A stretch of DNA of 55,776 nucleotides from Shimia gijangensis (GTDB taxonomy: Bacteria > Pseudomonadota > Alphaproteobacteria > Rhodobacterales > Rhodobacteraceae), in assembly GCF_900142085.1 (NCBI RefSeq), contig NZ_FQZQ01000026.1:1-55776 (forward strand), written 5' to 3'. Numbering within the stretch: position 1 is the stretch's first letter; every line of letters begins with the position of its first letter. Position numbers and translations under genes: made by a program. The notes below the pieces were generated by a model. The model was not told where the DNA came from, ran no database searches, and saw nothing but the letters and a program-made list of their open reading frames with translations. Positions 8,286 through 17,885 of the stretch are shown here, piece after piece.

Positions 8286-8887
8286 AACTAGTCTCGGCAA
8301 GCGCCTCTCCCTTCGTGCGCAAAGTACGTGTCCTTTTACACGAAACTGGTCAGACTGATGAGATTGAGCTGCTGGATGTGAAAACCACACCCGTCACTAC
8401 GGCCGATGACGTCAAAGCAGCCAATCCTGTGGGGAAAATCCCCGCACTGATCCGTGAAAACGCGCCGGCACTTTATGATAGCCGGGTGATTTGCCGGTTT
8501 CTAGATGACCGCGCCAAAGCGAATCTCTATCCAGAGCCTATCCTCTGGGACGTTCTCACATTGGAGGCCACGGCGGACGGTATCATGGATGCGGCAGTTC
8601 TTGTGACCTACGAAGGTCGCTTGCGCGCACCTGAATTGCAGGATGATACATGGCGCGAAGGTCAATGGGCCAAGGTCGCGCGGTCGGTTGCAGCCCTGAA
8701 CACACGCTGGATGAGCCATCTGGCCGGACCGCTGGACATGGGACAAATCTCCGCGGCCTGTGCGCTGGGGTATCTCGACTTCCGTCACGATGCGCGCAAG
8801 TGGCGACGTGGGAATGATGCTCTGGCAGCGTGGTATGAAGAGTTTGCCAAACGCGACAGCATGATCGGCACCGCTCCAACCGACTAG
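8282..8887 (+). CDS. Glutathione S-transferase family protein
   Basis: A 201-residue GST-fold protein. The N-terminal thioredoxin domain begins MKLVSASASPFVRKVRV, where SPF is the usual place of the catalytic Ser. ANPVGKIPALI carries the cis-proline and LYDSRVICRFLD contains the glutathione-binding D-S pair. The C-terminal helical domain includes LGYLDFRH. It overlaps the PaiB-like gene by four bases, so the two are probably co-translated. The substrate is unknown. Confidence 0.88.
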   Translation: MKLVSASASPFVRKVRVLLHETGQTDEIELLDVKTTPVTTADDVKAANPVGKIPALIRENAPALYDSRVICRFLDDRAKANLYPEPILWDVLTLEATADGIMDAAVLVTYEGRLRAPELQDDTWREGQWAKVARSVAALNTRWMSHLAGPLDMGQISAACALGYLDFRHDARKWRRGNDALAAWYEEFAKRDSMIGTAPTD

Positions 8888-8934
8888 GCTAGCAGGATGG
8901 TGCTGTAACAAGTGAGGTTAGGTAACGGCAAACG

Positions 8935-9542
8935 GTGATATCTGGATCGCTAGGATTTTATGCAACTCCAGCATTGTGGTGGGCACGGAATGGGACGGGG
9001 AGTCTCCGTTATGGAAAGCACTCAGTGCGCGATAGGCTCCGGACCCTGAAGTGTTACCGCTTTGGCTTTATGCGGTCACGTGCGAGCAGACGTTCAAAAA
9101 AACTCCCGGATTTACTTAGAGGGTGCGGCGGAACCAAGATGTGGCCCAAACTGGCGGACGTGTTTCGCAAGTTTGACCTAGGCGAAGCGGCTATCCTTCC
9201 TGTGCAACTGTACCGGCATGATCGCGAAAAACCGATTGAGCGAACTGTAGGTCCTGTGACCGTTTACCAGAATCGAGCGCACGAAAACTGATGAGAGTCG
9301 ATTCGCGGAACGACACGTGACGCGTCAGAACCCCAATCCCCGAGGCGAGATGGTTCATGCCATACGATTTGAAGGACGGAGAAATAGCGATCACGTTAGG
9401 GAAGGAAAAGCCAGATATCTGGACTGATTTTCGGATCAATGACTCCCTGTTTTTTGGTGACGGGTTGGCGCAGGCGCTGATCGATGCTGGGCATTCGAAA
9501 AAGTTCAAATTTAAAAAATGCCGGATCATCCGGCCAAATTGA
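8935..9542 (+). pseudogene. Degraded gene, possibly Imm11/DUF1629-like
   Basis: Coding-like sequence is spread over more than one frame. Frame A (to 9291) includes WPKLADVFRKFDLGEAAI and LPVQLYRHDREKPIE. The reading then seems to shift near 9240 to frame C, which reads CDRLPES, LMRVDSRNDT, a TGA at about 9318, RVRTPIPEARW and then ALIDAGHSKKFKFKKC before its stop. Near the front another frame (PDPEVLPLWLY) also reads like protein. The order of motifs, a hydrophobic segment then a W.D......LFFGD.LAQAL..AG pattern, reminds me of the Imm11/DUF1629 immunity-type family. At least one frameshift and one nonsense codon are needed, so it is almost surely dead. The family is a guess; the decay is clearer. 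Confidence 0.5.
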
Positions 9543-9802
9543 TTCCGGCCATGCAGATCAAAACCAGTGGCATTCGTTTTCCCAAATTCCAACCCCAGCC
9601 CCTGAAACCCAGTGCAGTTGCTTAAAATAATGGCTTTTGACTGCGTCACAAGCGCGACAGAAGGGCGCGAGGATGCTTAACATACGAAAGTTCGCTGGAC
9701 GGGTCGCCCGAGCTTCGCTAAATAGCGCCCTTGAGTGGCTGCGCTTTTGCGCGGCCCTACTGATATTGGCCGGGTATTCGGCTGAAGAATGGAGAGAACC
9801 TC

Positions 9803-10363
9803 GTGTCCCACGCAGAAGATCACGAAGGCACCCGCAGAGACTTTCTCTACTACGCCACAGCAGGCGCAGGTGCAGTGACCGCAGGTGCAGCCGTTTGGCC
9901 GCTGGTCGATCAAATGAACCCCTCGGCAGACGTTAAAGCCTTGTCGTCAATCCGTGTTGATGTTTCGGGTCTCGAGCCCGGCACGCAATTGACCGTTAAA
10001 TGGCTCGGTAAGCCGGTGTTCATCCGTCGCCGTACTCAGGATGAAATCGACGCCGCGCGCGACGTGGATCTGGGTGAGTTGATCGATGACAACGCGCAAA
10101 ACCGCATGGACCCTGCCCTGGACGCATCGGATCAGAACCGTACGCTGGACGAAGCTGGCGAATGGCTGGTGATGATCGGTGTTTGTACGCACCTTGGCTG
10201 TGTGCCGATCGGTGACGGCTCTGGTGACTTTGGCGGCTGGTTCTGCCCTTGCCACGGTTCACACTACGACACCTCTGGTCGTATCCGCAAAGGCCCGGCG
10301 CCTGAGAACCTCTGGGTTCCCGTCGCTGCATTCGTCGATGATTCGACGATCAAACTGGGATAA
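9803..10363 (+). CDS. petA: Ubiquinol-cytochrome c reductase iron-sulfur subunit (Rieske)
   Basis: This is the Rieske 2Fe-2S subunit of the cytochrome bc1 complex, which takes one electron from ubiquinol on the periplasmic side and passes it to cytochrome c1. The 186-residue product has a twin-arginine signal/anchor ([15 protein letters not shown], residues 11-25) and both cluster motifs: CTHLGC (Cys128, His130, Cys133) and CPCHGSHYD (Cys148, Cys150, His151). The start codon is GTG, supported by GGAGAG seven to nine bases upstream. It leads the petABC operon; petB follows after 11 bases. Confidence 0.97.
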   Translation: MSHAEDHEGTRRDFLYYATAGAGAVTAGAAVWPLVDQMNPSADVKALSSIRVDVSGLEPGTQLTVKWLGKPVFIRRRTQDEIDAARDVDLGELIDDNAQNRMDPALDASDQNRTLDEAGEWLVMIGVCTHLGCVPIGDGSGDFGGWFCPCHGSHYDTSGRIRKGPAPENLWVPVAAFVDDSTIKLG

Positions 10364-10374
10364 GGAGCGCGAAT

Positions 10375-11688
10375 ATGTCCGGAATTCCTCACGATCATTA
10401 CGAACCGAAGACCAACGCGGAAAAATGGCTGGATAGCCGCTTGCCGATTGTTGGCCTGATCTACAACACAATCATGATCCCCACTCCGAAGAACCTCAAC
10501 TGGTGGTGGATCTGGGGCATCGTATTGGCATTCTGCCTGGTACTGCAACTTGCAACCGGCATCATTCTGGCGATGCACTACACCCCGCACGTGGATATGG
10601 CGTTCGCGTCAATCGAACACATCATGCGTGACGTGAACGGCGGCCACATGATCCGCTATGTGCACATGAATGGCGCTTCGTTGTTCTTCTTTGCGGTCTA
10701 CATCCACATCTTCCGGGGTCTGTTTTACGGCTCTTACAAGGCACCACGTGAAATCACGTGGATTGTTGGTATGTTGATTTACCTCGCCATGATGGCCACT
10801 GGTTTCCTGGGCTACGTTCTGCCTTGGGGTCAGATGTCGTTCTGGGGTGCTACCGTGATTACCGGCCTATTTGGCGCGATCCCGTTCATCGGTGAGCCGT
10901 TGCAAACATGGTTATTGGGTGGGCCAGCCGTAGATAACGCCACACTGAACCGCTTTTTTTCGCTGCACTATCTTCTGCCCTTCGTGATCGCGGCCCTCGT
11001 GGTTGTGCATATCTGGGCCTTCCACACCACGGGCAACAACAACCCAACCGGTGTTGAGGTTCGTCGCGGATCAAAAGATGAAGTCAAAAAAGACACCCTG
11101 CCGTTCTGGCCGTACTTTGTCATCAAAGACCTTGTCGGGTTGGCAATTGTTCTGGTGATTTTCTTTGCAGTTGTCGGCTTTATGCCCAACTATTTTGGTC
11201 ACCCGGACAACTACATCGAAGCCAACGCGTTGGCGACGCCTGCGCACATTGTGCCCGAATGGTACTACCTGCCGTTCTACGCCATCCTGCGTGCGTTCAC
11301 TTCGGACGTCTGGGTTGTGATGTTTGCCAGCTGGATCACCGGCGGTATCGTTGACGCCAAGTTCTTTGGTGTGCTCGCGATGTTCGGTGCGATCTTTGTC
11401 ATGGCTCTGGTGCCTTGGCTGGACACAAGCCGCGTGCGTTCGGGCCGTTTCCGTCCACAGTTTAAATGGTGGTTCTACCTGTTGGTCATCGACTTTGTCG
11501 TACTGATGTGGTGTGGCGCCATGCCAGCCGAGCCGCCCTACTCGATCATCTCACTGATCGGTGCGACGTACTGGTTCGCCTATTTTCTCGTGATCCTGCC
11601 GATCCTCGGCCTGATCGAAAAGCCGACAACTCCACCGGCCACGATCGAGGAAGACTTTAACGCTCACTACAGCAAACCTGCTGAATAA
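10375..11688 (+). CDS. petB: Ubiquinol-cytochrome c reductase cytochrome b subunit
   Basis: Cytochrome b is the membrane core of the bc1 complex and holds the two haems and both quinone sites. The product is 437 residues with eight predicted membrane helices. The four haem ligands fall at His97, His111, His198 and His212, exactly the Rhodobacter numbering. The quinol-oxidation motif PEWY is present in [10 protein letters not shown]. The gene lies between petA and petC with short gaps and a good ribosome binding site (AAGGAG). Confidence 0.97.
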   Translation: MSGIPHDHYEPKTNAEKWLDSRLPIVGLIYNTIMIPTPKNLNWWWIWGIVLAFCLVLQLATGIILAMHYTPHVDMAFASIEHIMRDVNGGHMIRYVHMNGASLFFFAVYIHIFRGLFYGSYKAPREITWIVGMLIYLAMMATGFLGYVLPWGQMSFWGATVITGLFGAIPFIGEPLQTWLLGGPAVDNATLNRFFSLHYLLPFVIAALVVVHIWAFHTTGNNNPTGVEVRRGSKDEVKKDTLPFWPYFVIKDLVGLAIVLVIFFAVVGFMPNYFGHPDNYIEANALATPAHIVPEWYYLPFYAILRAFTSDVWVVMFASWITGGIVDAKFFGVLAMFGAIFVMALVPWLDTSRVRSGRFRPQFKWWFYLLVIDFVVLMWCGAMPAEPPYSIISLIGATYWFAYFLVILPILGLIEKPTTPPATIEEDFNAHYSKPAE

Positions 11689-11703
11689 GAAGGAAACAGG
11701 ATA

Positions 11704-12495
11704 ATGCTTAAGAAACTTAGCATCGCCGCAATTGCTGCCCTGTCCTTGTCGGCAGGTAGCGCAATGGCCGCAGGTGGCGAAAGCCACATTCATGACGTGG
11801 ACTTCTCGTTTGAAGGCCCGTTTGGCAAGTTCGACCAGATGCAGCTGCAACGCGGCCTTCAGGTCTATACCGAGGTTTGCTCGGCCTGCCACGGCATGCG
11901 CTATGTCCCTTTGCGGACTTTGGGTGACGCAGGTGGCCCACAGTTGCCAGAGGATCAGGTCATTGCTTACGCCGCGCAATTCGACATTTATGATGCCGAA
12001 AAGGACGAAGATGTTCCGCGCAGCCCAGCAAACTTTTTCCCAATGGGTGGTGATCCGGCAGCTCCGGATTTGTCCCTGATGGCCAAAGCTCGCGCTGGTT
12101 TTCACGGTCCGCAAGGCACCGGCATCAACCAGATGGTCAAAGGCATGGGTGGTCCTGAATACATCGTCTCGATCCTGACCGGATACACCGGCGAGGAAAA
12201 AGAAGAAGCAGGCACAACATTCTACGAAAACACTGCCTTCCCGGGTGGCTGGATCGCAATGGCCCCCCCCCTCTATGGTGAAGACGTGGAATATGCCGAT
12301 GGTCACAGCACTGATCTGCACCACGAAGCCGAAGACGTCTCGGCCTTCCTGATGTGGGCCGCAGAACCCAAGATGATGGCGCGCAAGCAAGCTGGCTTTG
12401 TGGGCGTTCTGATGCTGACGCTGCTGGCCTCGCTTCTGTACCTGACCAACAAAAAGCTATGGGCCCCGATCAAAGGCAAAAAGTTCGAAGGCTAA
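11704..12495 (+). CDS. petC: Cytochrome c1
   Basis: Cytochrome c1 accepts electrons from the Rieske protein and reduces cytochrome c. The 263-residue precursor has a cleavable signal peptide ([18 protein letters not shown]) and a c-type haem motif CSACH (Cys59, Cys62, His63). A C-terminal membrane anchor ([15 protein letters not shown]) is followed by a basic tail ([12 protein letters not shown]). A strong terminator lies right behind it, closing the petABC operon. Confidence 0.97.
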   Translation: MLKKLSIAAIAALSLSAGSAMAAGGESHIHDVDFSFEGPFGKFDQMQLQRGLQVYTEVCSACHGMRYVPLRTLGDAGGPQLPEDQVIAYAAQFDIYDAEKDEDVPRSPANFFPMGGDPAAPDLSLMAKARAGFHGPQGTGINQMVKGMGGPEYIVSILTGYTGEEKEEAGTTFYENTAFPGGWIAMAPPLYGEDVEYADGHSTDLHHEAEDVSAFLMWAAEPKMMARKQAGFVGVLMLTLLASLLYLTNKKLWAPIKGKKFEG

Positions 12496-12514
12496 GCCGA
12501 CAACAAGCAATTTC

Positions 12515-12553
12515 AAAAGGCCTCGCCAGAGCAATCCGGCGGGGCCTTTTTTG
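12515..12553 (+). terminator. Rho-independent terminator of petABC
   Basis: AAAAGGCCTCGCC pairs with GGCGGGGCCTTTT around a ten-base loop and ends in six or more T residues, the standard intrinsic-terminator layout, 20 bases after the petC stop. Confidence 0.92.
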
Positions 12554-12637
12554 TTGGCCAAGGTGTATTGGGAAGACAGCGCTCTTTACCCTGATTGCGC
12601 AACCCTGTTATCCAAAACCAAACCGCAGGAGACTCCG

Positions 12638-13234
12638 ATGACCCAAGCCCTGATCGTAATCGATGTTCAAAATGACTTTTGCCCAGGAGGCGCGCTGGCT
12701 GTGCCCGGCGGAGATGCGATTGTGTCCGGTATCAATACCCTGATGGATGCATTTCCGGTGGTGATCCTGACCCAGGACTGGCATCCGACAGGCCATTCTT
12801 CCTTTGCAAGCAGCCACGCACGGAAGGATCCCTATGAGCTGGCCGAGATGCCCTATGGGCCCCAGGTTCTTTGGCCTGACCATTGTGTGCAAGGCAGCGA
12901 CGGAGCTGCGTTTCACGCCGGGTTGAATACGGATCCCGCCGATATGATCATCCGCAAAGGCTACAACCCGGCGATCGACAGCTATTCAGCCTTTTATGAG
13001 AATGACCAGACCACCCCGACCGGGCTGGAAGGATATCTGCGCACGCGGGGTATCACGGCTCTGACGATGGTGGGACTGGCCACAGATTTCTGTGTCAGCT
13101 TTTCAGCACAGGACGCTGCGAAACTTGGGTTCAACGTCACTGTTCTCTCGGATCTTTGCCGGGCGATTGACCTTGATGGGTCGCTGACTGCGGCCATGCA
13201 ATCAATGCAGGCCCAAAACGTGCATATCACCTAA
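12638..13234 (+). CDS. pncA: Nicotinamidase
   Basis: PncA hydrolyses nicotinamide to nicotinate and ammonia, the first step of the Preiss-Handler NAD salvage route. The 198-residue product has the catalytic triad Asp9 (VIDVQNDF), Lys107 (IRKGYN) and Cys152 (ATDFCVS), and metal-binding Asp/His residues in TQDWHPTGHSSF. The start at 12638 has AGGAGA upstream; the frame stays open to 12551 through the petC terminator, which cannot be coding. pncB, the next enzyme of the pathway, lies 2.4 kb downstream behind a histidine kinase gene. Confidence 0.93.
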   Translation: MTQALIVIDVQNDFCPGGALAVPGGDAIVSGINTLMDAFPVVILTQDWHPTGHSSFASSHARKDPYELAEMPYGPQVLWPDHCVQGSDGAAFHAGLNTDPADMIIRKGYNPAIDSYSAFYENDQTTPTGLEGYLRTRGITALTMVGLATDFCVSFSAQDAAKLGFNVTVLSDLCRAIDLDGSLTAAMQSMQAQNVHIT

Positions 13235-13309
13235 CGACTGCATCTTCCGGTTTCCTTAAGACCTTCGCTCCAAAATGCTGCCACACTCTATTGAGACTGC
13301 GCAGCACGT

Positions 13310-15556
13310 ATGGACACAAACGTTTCAGAGATTGATCGCCGACTAGCGGCATTTGATCGGCGCCACGATCCGGTCGGGCGCCTCTCCCGCTATGCCAGCG
13401 GGAGGGTGAAGCATTTTGCAAGCCGGCAAATCCTGACGTTAAGTGGTGCTATCACCTTGCTGGTGCTGGTGTCTCCAACAGTCGGCGCCCTGGCAATTGC
13501 AATCGCCCTGTTGGGAGAGGTAGTGGATTGCGCCTATCTGCGCACTGTTCCAGCCCGCCTAAGACGTTCGCCAGAAAAGCTTAGGCAGATCTCGACCGTG
13601 ACCACCATCAGCGGTATTTTTCAAGGCATGACAATTGCGTTTTGCGTGGCCATGGCGTGGATAACCGCTCCTGGTGATTCAGGTATGTTTTTTGCTCTTG
13701 CTTATGCCACGGGCGCGTCTATCAACGCCGGGATTATCCTGCCATTCCATCGCGGGGCAGCACTTGGGCGACTTGGCGTCTACCTTCTAACCGTCTGCGG
13801 GCTATTTGTCGGTGAGGTATTCCGATCTCAGGGCCTCCCAATAGACTATTATTACAACCTGCTCGGTGGCCTGATGATGGGTTACATGGTGGTGATTTTC
13901 ATCTCATACGTCGTAGCCGGCCAGAAACGCGAATACGGCAATAGCCGGGATCTTTTGCGCAAAGGCCGACAATTGGCCCTGACAAACCGCTCGCTTCAGG
14001 ATCAGGAGAGAGAAGCTCGAAATTTGGCTCTTGTGGCCAAGGGGGCCCATGACAGTGTGATCATGTCCAAACCGTCCGGAGAAATTATTTGGACGAACGA
14101 AGCCTTTACACGCATCACTGGCTATTCCCGCGAAGAAGCACGCGGCAAGCTCCCGGGCAAACTGCTCAACGGCCCCGAAACGGACCGCGAAACCAGCGAA
14201 GGAATCGCCCATGCCATTCAAGAAGGCCGGTCACACCGTACAGAGATCCTGAATTACACTAAGGACGGTCGCAAAATCTGGGTCGAAACCAATCTTGCGC
14301 CGGTCTTTGACCATACCGGTGAAATGGAAATCGTGATCGCAATCGAACGCGATATCACCGAAAGCAAAGCGCATGAAGCCGAGCTGGCCAAAGCCAAACT
14401 CGCCGCAGAACAGGGCGAAAAAGCTAAATCACGCTTTTTGGCAACCATGAGTCATGAAATCCGAACCCCCATGAATGGGATCATGGGCATGGCCGATCTT
14501 CTGAGCGAAGAGGATTTGTCACACGAGAGCCGACTTTATGTCGATACCATCCGCGAGTCAGCGGATTCTTTACTTACAATTATCAATGACGTTCTCGATT
14601 TTTCGAAGCTCGATGCCGGGCGAATGCCCATTCATCCGGTGGACTTTGCACTGCGGGATTGCATTCACGGTGTTTTGACGTTGCTGCGTCCCCAGGCTGC
14701 GACTCAACAATTGTACTTGGAACTTAACGAATTTGGCGATCTGCCAGAGTTTGTCTCAGGCGATGACACACGGATCAGGCAGATTCTGCTGAATGTCATC
14801 AGTAATGCGATCAAGTTTACCGAAACAGGTGGCATCACGGTCAATGTCAAATCCACTCAACAGGGCAGCAACAACCATCTGAAGATTGAGGTCGTCGACA
14901 CAGGAATTGGCATTGCTGAAAACCGCCTGGATCACGTGTTTGATCAATTTTCCCAAGCCGACGCAGCCACCACACGCCGTTTCGGCGGCACCGGGTTGGG
15001 CCTTGCCATTGCCCGTCTGCTGGCCCGCAAAATGGGAGGAGATATAACCATTCAGTCTCAGCTTACCCAGGGATCGACGTTTCTGATCCAATTGATAGTC
15101 GCACAGGCAGAAGGCTCAACCACAAGCCCTGTCGAGCCAACATGCGACATCGATCTTACAGCAGTTTCCGGGCTTATCATTCTTCTCGCGGAAGACAATC
15201 GCACCAACCGTTTGTTGATCGAAAAATACCTAAAAGATCTGCCTGTAGAGTTGGTGATGGCACATGACGGGCTTCAGGCCGTTGAACTGGCCCGCCAATA
15301 CCACCCGGATATTGTTCTCATGGATATGGCCATGCCGATCATGGATGGGCTCGAGGCGACTCGCCAGATTCGCAAGTTGGGTTTCACCCAACCCCATATT
15401 CTGGCTCTGACTGCAAATGCTTTTGCCAGCGACAGAGCCGCATGCCGGGAAGCTGGCATGAACGGGTTTTTATCCAAGCCAATCCGAAAGCAGATTCTGT
15501 TGAACGAATTGGCCATGGTGCGAACACCCGCAGCCCAAGTAACTCAAAAGGGTTGA
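13310..15556 (+). CDS. Membrane-bound hybrid sensor histidine kinase
   Basis: A 748-residue hybrid kinase. The N-terminal third has about six hydrophobic segments (residues 45-215) with no clear periplasmic sensor loop. A PAS domain covers about 245-360 (motif GEIIWTNEAFTRITGYS). The dimerisation box MSHEIRTPMNG has His382. The ATPase domain has DDTRIRQILLNVISNAIKF, DTGIGI and GGTGLGLAIA. A C-terminal receiver domain has AEDN and the acceptor Asp672 in VLMDMAMPIMDG. The partner is not encoded alongside; a separate phosphotransfer protein may be needed. No strong ribosome binding site is seen at 13310. It sits between pncA and pncB, but whether it senses anything linked to NAD is unknown. Confidence 0.9.
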   Translation: MDTNVSEIDRRLAAFDRRHDPVGRLSRYASGRVKHFASRQILTLSGAITLLVLVSPTVGALAIAIALLGEVVDCAYLRTVPARLRRSPEKLRQISTVTTISGIFQGMTIAFCVAMAWITAPGDSGMFFALAYATGASINAGIILPFHRGAALGRLGVYLLTVCGLFVGEVFRSQGLPIDYYYNLLGGLMMGYMVVIFISYVVAGQKREYGNSRDLLRKGRQLALTNRSLQDQEREARNLALVAKGAHDSVIMSKPSGEIIWTNEAFTRITGYSREEARGKLPGKLLNGPETDRETSEGIAHAIQEGRSHRTEILNYTKDGRKIWVETNLAPVFDHTGEMEIVIAIERDITESKAHEAELAKAKLAAEQGEKAKSRFLATMSHEIRTPMNGIMGMADLLSEEDLSHESRLYVDTIRESADSLLTIINDVLDFSKLDAGRMPIHPVDFALRDCIHGVLTLLRPQAATQQLYLELNEFGDLPEFVSGDDTRIRQILLNVISNAIKFTETGGITVNVKSTQQGSNNHLKIEVVDTGIGIAENRLDHVFDQFSQADAATTRRFGGTGLGLAIARLLARKMGGDITIQSQLTQGSTFLIQLIVAQAEGSTTSPVEPTCDIDLTAVSGLIILLAEDNRTNRLLIEKYLKDLPVELVMAHDGLQAVELARQYHPDIVLMDMAMPIMDGLEATRQIRKLGFTQPHILALTANAFASDRAACREAGMNGFLSKPIRKQILLNELAMVRTPAAQVTQKG

Positions 15557-15609
15557 AATCTCTAAGATTTCTTGGGTATCACGGGTGAAATGCACCAAGA
15601 GGCCCTGTC

Positions 15610-16902
15610 ATGGTCGATATTGCTACCCGCGTCTGGAATCATAAGTGGAAGATTGACCCGATTGTTCGGTCAATGATCGACAATGATTTTTACAAACTCC
15701 TGATGTGCCAGTCGGTGTTTCACAATAAACCGGACACAACGGTGACGTTTAGCCTGATCAATCGAAGCAAGCACATTCGCCTCGCCGAGTTGATCGACGA
15801 AGGCGAATTGCGCGAACAGCTGGATCACATTAAGTCGCTTTCCTTGTCACGCGGCGAATCCACATTTCTGCGCGGCAACACGTTTTACGGCAAACGCCAG
15901 ATGTTTCGCCCGGATTTCATGAAGTGGTTTGAAGGTCTGCGTCTGCCGGAGTACCATCTGGAAAAGCGCGACGGGCAATACGAGCTGACTTTTGAAGGCA
16001 AGTGGCATGAAGTCATGCTGTGGGAAATCCCTGCTTTAGCGGTTTTGATGGAGTTGCGTGGACGGGCCGTTCTGGACAATATGCGCAAGTTCGAGCTTCA
16101 GGTGCTCTATGCCCGCGCCATGACCAAACTTTGGGAAAAGATCGAACACTTGCGACGTATGCCTGACTTGCGCATTGCTGATTTTGGCACCCGACGCCGA
16201 CATTCCTATCTGTGGCAGGATTGGTGTGTCCAAGCAATGACCGAAGGCCTGGGGCAACAGTTTGTCGGCACGTCGAATTGCCTGATCGCTATGAAGCGCG
16301 ATCTTGAGGCGATTGGCACCAATGCCCATGAATTGCCAATGGTGTACTCAGCGCTGGCCAAAGATGACACTGAACTGGCTCAAGCTCCTTATCAGGTTCT
16401 GGCCGACTGGCAGCAAGAACATGACGGCAATCTGCGGATCATCCTACCCGACACCTATGGCACCGAAGGGTTTCTGAAACGCGCACCCGATTGGCTGGCT
16501 GGCTGGACTGGCATGCGCATCGATTCAGGAGATCCGGCAGCAGGTGCGGAAATTGCCATTCGTTGGTGGAAAGAACGCGGAGAAGATCCTCTGGAGAAAC
16601 TGGTGATCTTTTCGGATGGTCTGGATGAGACAAAAATTCTAGAGCTTCAGCAACAATTTGCCGGGCGGTGCAAAGTATCGTTTGGTTGGGGCACATTATT
16701 GACCAATGATTTCCGTGGCCTGACCCGAAACGATGCCCTAGCGCCGTTTTCAATGGTCTGCAAAGCGGTTGCCGCAAACGGAAAGCCAACGGTAAAATTG
16801 TCCGACAATCCCAATAAGGCGATGGGCCCAACCGACCAGATCGAACGCTACAAGCGGGTGTTTGGAGTAGGTGAGCAGGAAAAGATGGACGTTATCGTCT
16901 AA
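15610..16902 (+). CDS. pncB: Nicotinate phosphoribosyltransferase
   Basis: PncB joins nicotinate to PRPP to give nicotinate mononucleotide, the step after nicotinamidase in NAD salvage. The 430-residue product shows the family hallmarks SMIDNDFYKLLM near the N-terminus, the TRRRHS segment and the autophosphorylated His in GTNAHELPM. The phosphoribose-binding region is RIDSGDPAAGAEIA. AGAGG precedes the ATG. The product of pncA upstream is its substrate. Confidence 0.95.
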   Translation: MVDIATRVWNHKWKIDPIVRSMIDNDFYKLLMCQSVFHNKPDTTVTFSLINRSKHIRLAELIDEGELREQLDHIKSLSLSRGESTFLRGNTFYGKRQMFRPDFMKWFEGLRLPEYHLEKRDGQYELTFEGKWHEVMLWEIPALAVLMELRGRAVLDNMRKFELQVLYARAMTKLWEKIEHLRRMPDLRIADFGTRRRHSYLWQDWCVQAMTEGLGQQFVGTSNCLIAMKRDLEAIGTNAHELPMVYSALAKDDTELAQAPYQVLADWQQEHDGNLRIILPDTYGTEGFLKRAPDWLAGWTGMRIDSGDPAAGAEIAIRWWKERGEDPLEKLVIFSDGLDETKILELQQQFAGRCKVSFGWGTLLTNDFRGLTRNDALAPFSMVCKAVAANGKPTVKLSDNPNKAMGPTDQIERYKRVFGVGEQEKMDVIV

Positions 16903-16922
16903 GTCAGGCTACTGGCCGTTTT

Positions 16923-17885
16923 TCAAACCCACCGGCGTACCATCTCAACCGCCCGAGCGGCATAATTCCGGGTTGTGGCGGCATCCGGGGCATAACGCTC
17001 AATCACCCAGCCGCAACTGGCCAACCCGCGCATAACCGTGAACGCGTCAAGCAGGGTCTTGGCATCATCCGGCAACGCCCGTTTTGACGCATACCCCCTT
17101 AGCAACGCCTCTCGCAACGCCTTACGATTGGGTTGATCCCAGTTTTGCGACATAGCCACGCCAAGCTCGTACATGCGGAACCCGAATACGCCGTCGTCAA
17201 AATCGATCAGGCGTACTTGGTCGCCATCGACCATGACGTTTTCCCGCAGAGCGTCCGCGTGAATAAGCCCAAAGTCAGCCCCCACGGAAAGGTAGCGTTC
17301 AAAAACAACCAGCAATTTGATCCGTGCGTCTTGCAGCAATTCTACTTCTGTTGAAGTCAAACTTGGGTTTTCCCAAAAACGCCCCCAAGCAGGGTTCGGC
17401 CCCAACAAGGCATCACTATCCAGATGTGGGCGCTCAAAACTTTCGGGGAGCAGCGCCGCATCACTGGCCACGTGTAGACGGGCCAGTTCAACACCCAACG
17501 CGTGATGCAGTGCCTCTTGCCGCGCCTCAGAGCCGCCAAGCGGTACGTCACCCTCGCCCATGGGCTTGCCTTTGCACCATGTAACCAACGACGCCATCCG
17601 CCCAGCCTCAGGTACAAATGCCAGAACATCGTCTGCCAACGTGCGCACAGGAACAGGCACGTCCATGCCACCCGCGACCAAAGCTTCAGCCCACCACAGT
17701 TCAGACCTGATTGAATTGTCACTTTGATAGCCTGGACGGTGCAAGCGCAACGCTGCCTTGCCGCCATTTGGCGCAGCTGCCTCAAACACAGCGTTTTCGC
17801 GATTCTTGATCAGGCACGGCGCATCGTTTACACCCCAATGCGCCATTGCCGCTTGGGCAAACTGCAACGCCTCATGATCTTTCAC
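16923..17885 (-). CDS. APH-fold kinase, hydroxylysine/amino-alcohol kinase-like
   Basis: A 320-residue protein of the aminoglycoside phosphotransferase / homoserine kinase II fold. It has an ATP-binding N-lobe with the Lys-like position in AALRLHRPGY, the catalytic loop HADALRENVM and the metal-binding LIDFDDGVFG. The start is GTG and overlaps the stop of the upstream aminotransferase-like gene by four bases (GTGA), so the two are tightly coupled. Kinases of this type are paired with AGXT2L-type phospho-lyases in hydroxylysine and phosphoethanolamine breakdown. From that context I infer that it phosphorylates the hydroxyl of an amino alcohol or hydroxy-amino acid for its partner. Sequence alone does not fix the substrate. 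Confidence 0.8.
   Translation of the reverse strand: MKDHEALQFAQAAMAHWGVNDAPCLIKNRENAVFEAAAPNGGKAALRLHRPGYQSDNSIRSELWWAEALVAGGMDVPVPVRTLADDVLAFVPEAGRMASLVTWCKGKPMGEGDVPLGGSEARQEALHHALGVELARLHVASDAALLPESFERPHLDSDALLGPNPAWGRFWENPSLTSTEVELLQDARIKLLVVFERYLSVGADFGLIHADALRENVMVDGDQVRLIDFDDGVFGFRMYELGVAMSQNWDQPNRKALREALLRGYASKRALPDDAKTLLDAFTVMRGLASCGWVIERYAPDAATTRNYAARAVEMVRRWV

Noticed and set aside
9637..9936. 99-codon plus-strand ORF before and into petA
   Set aside because: It overlaps petA in another frame, and its latter part is the Arg-rich shadow typical of wrong-frame translation of GC-rich genes.
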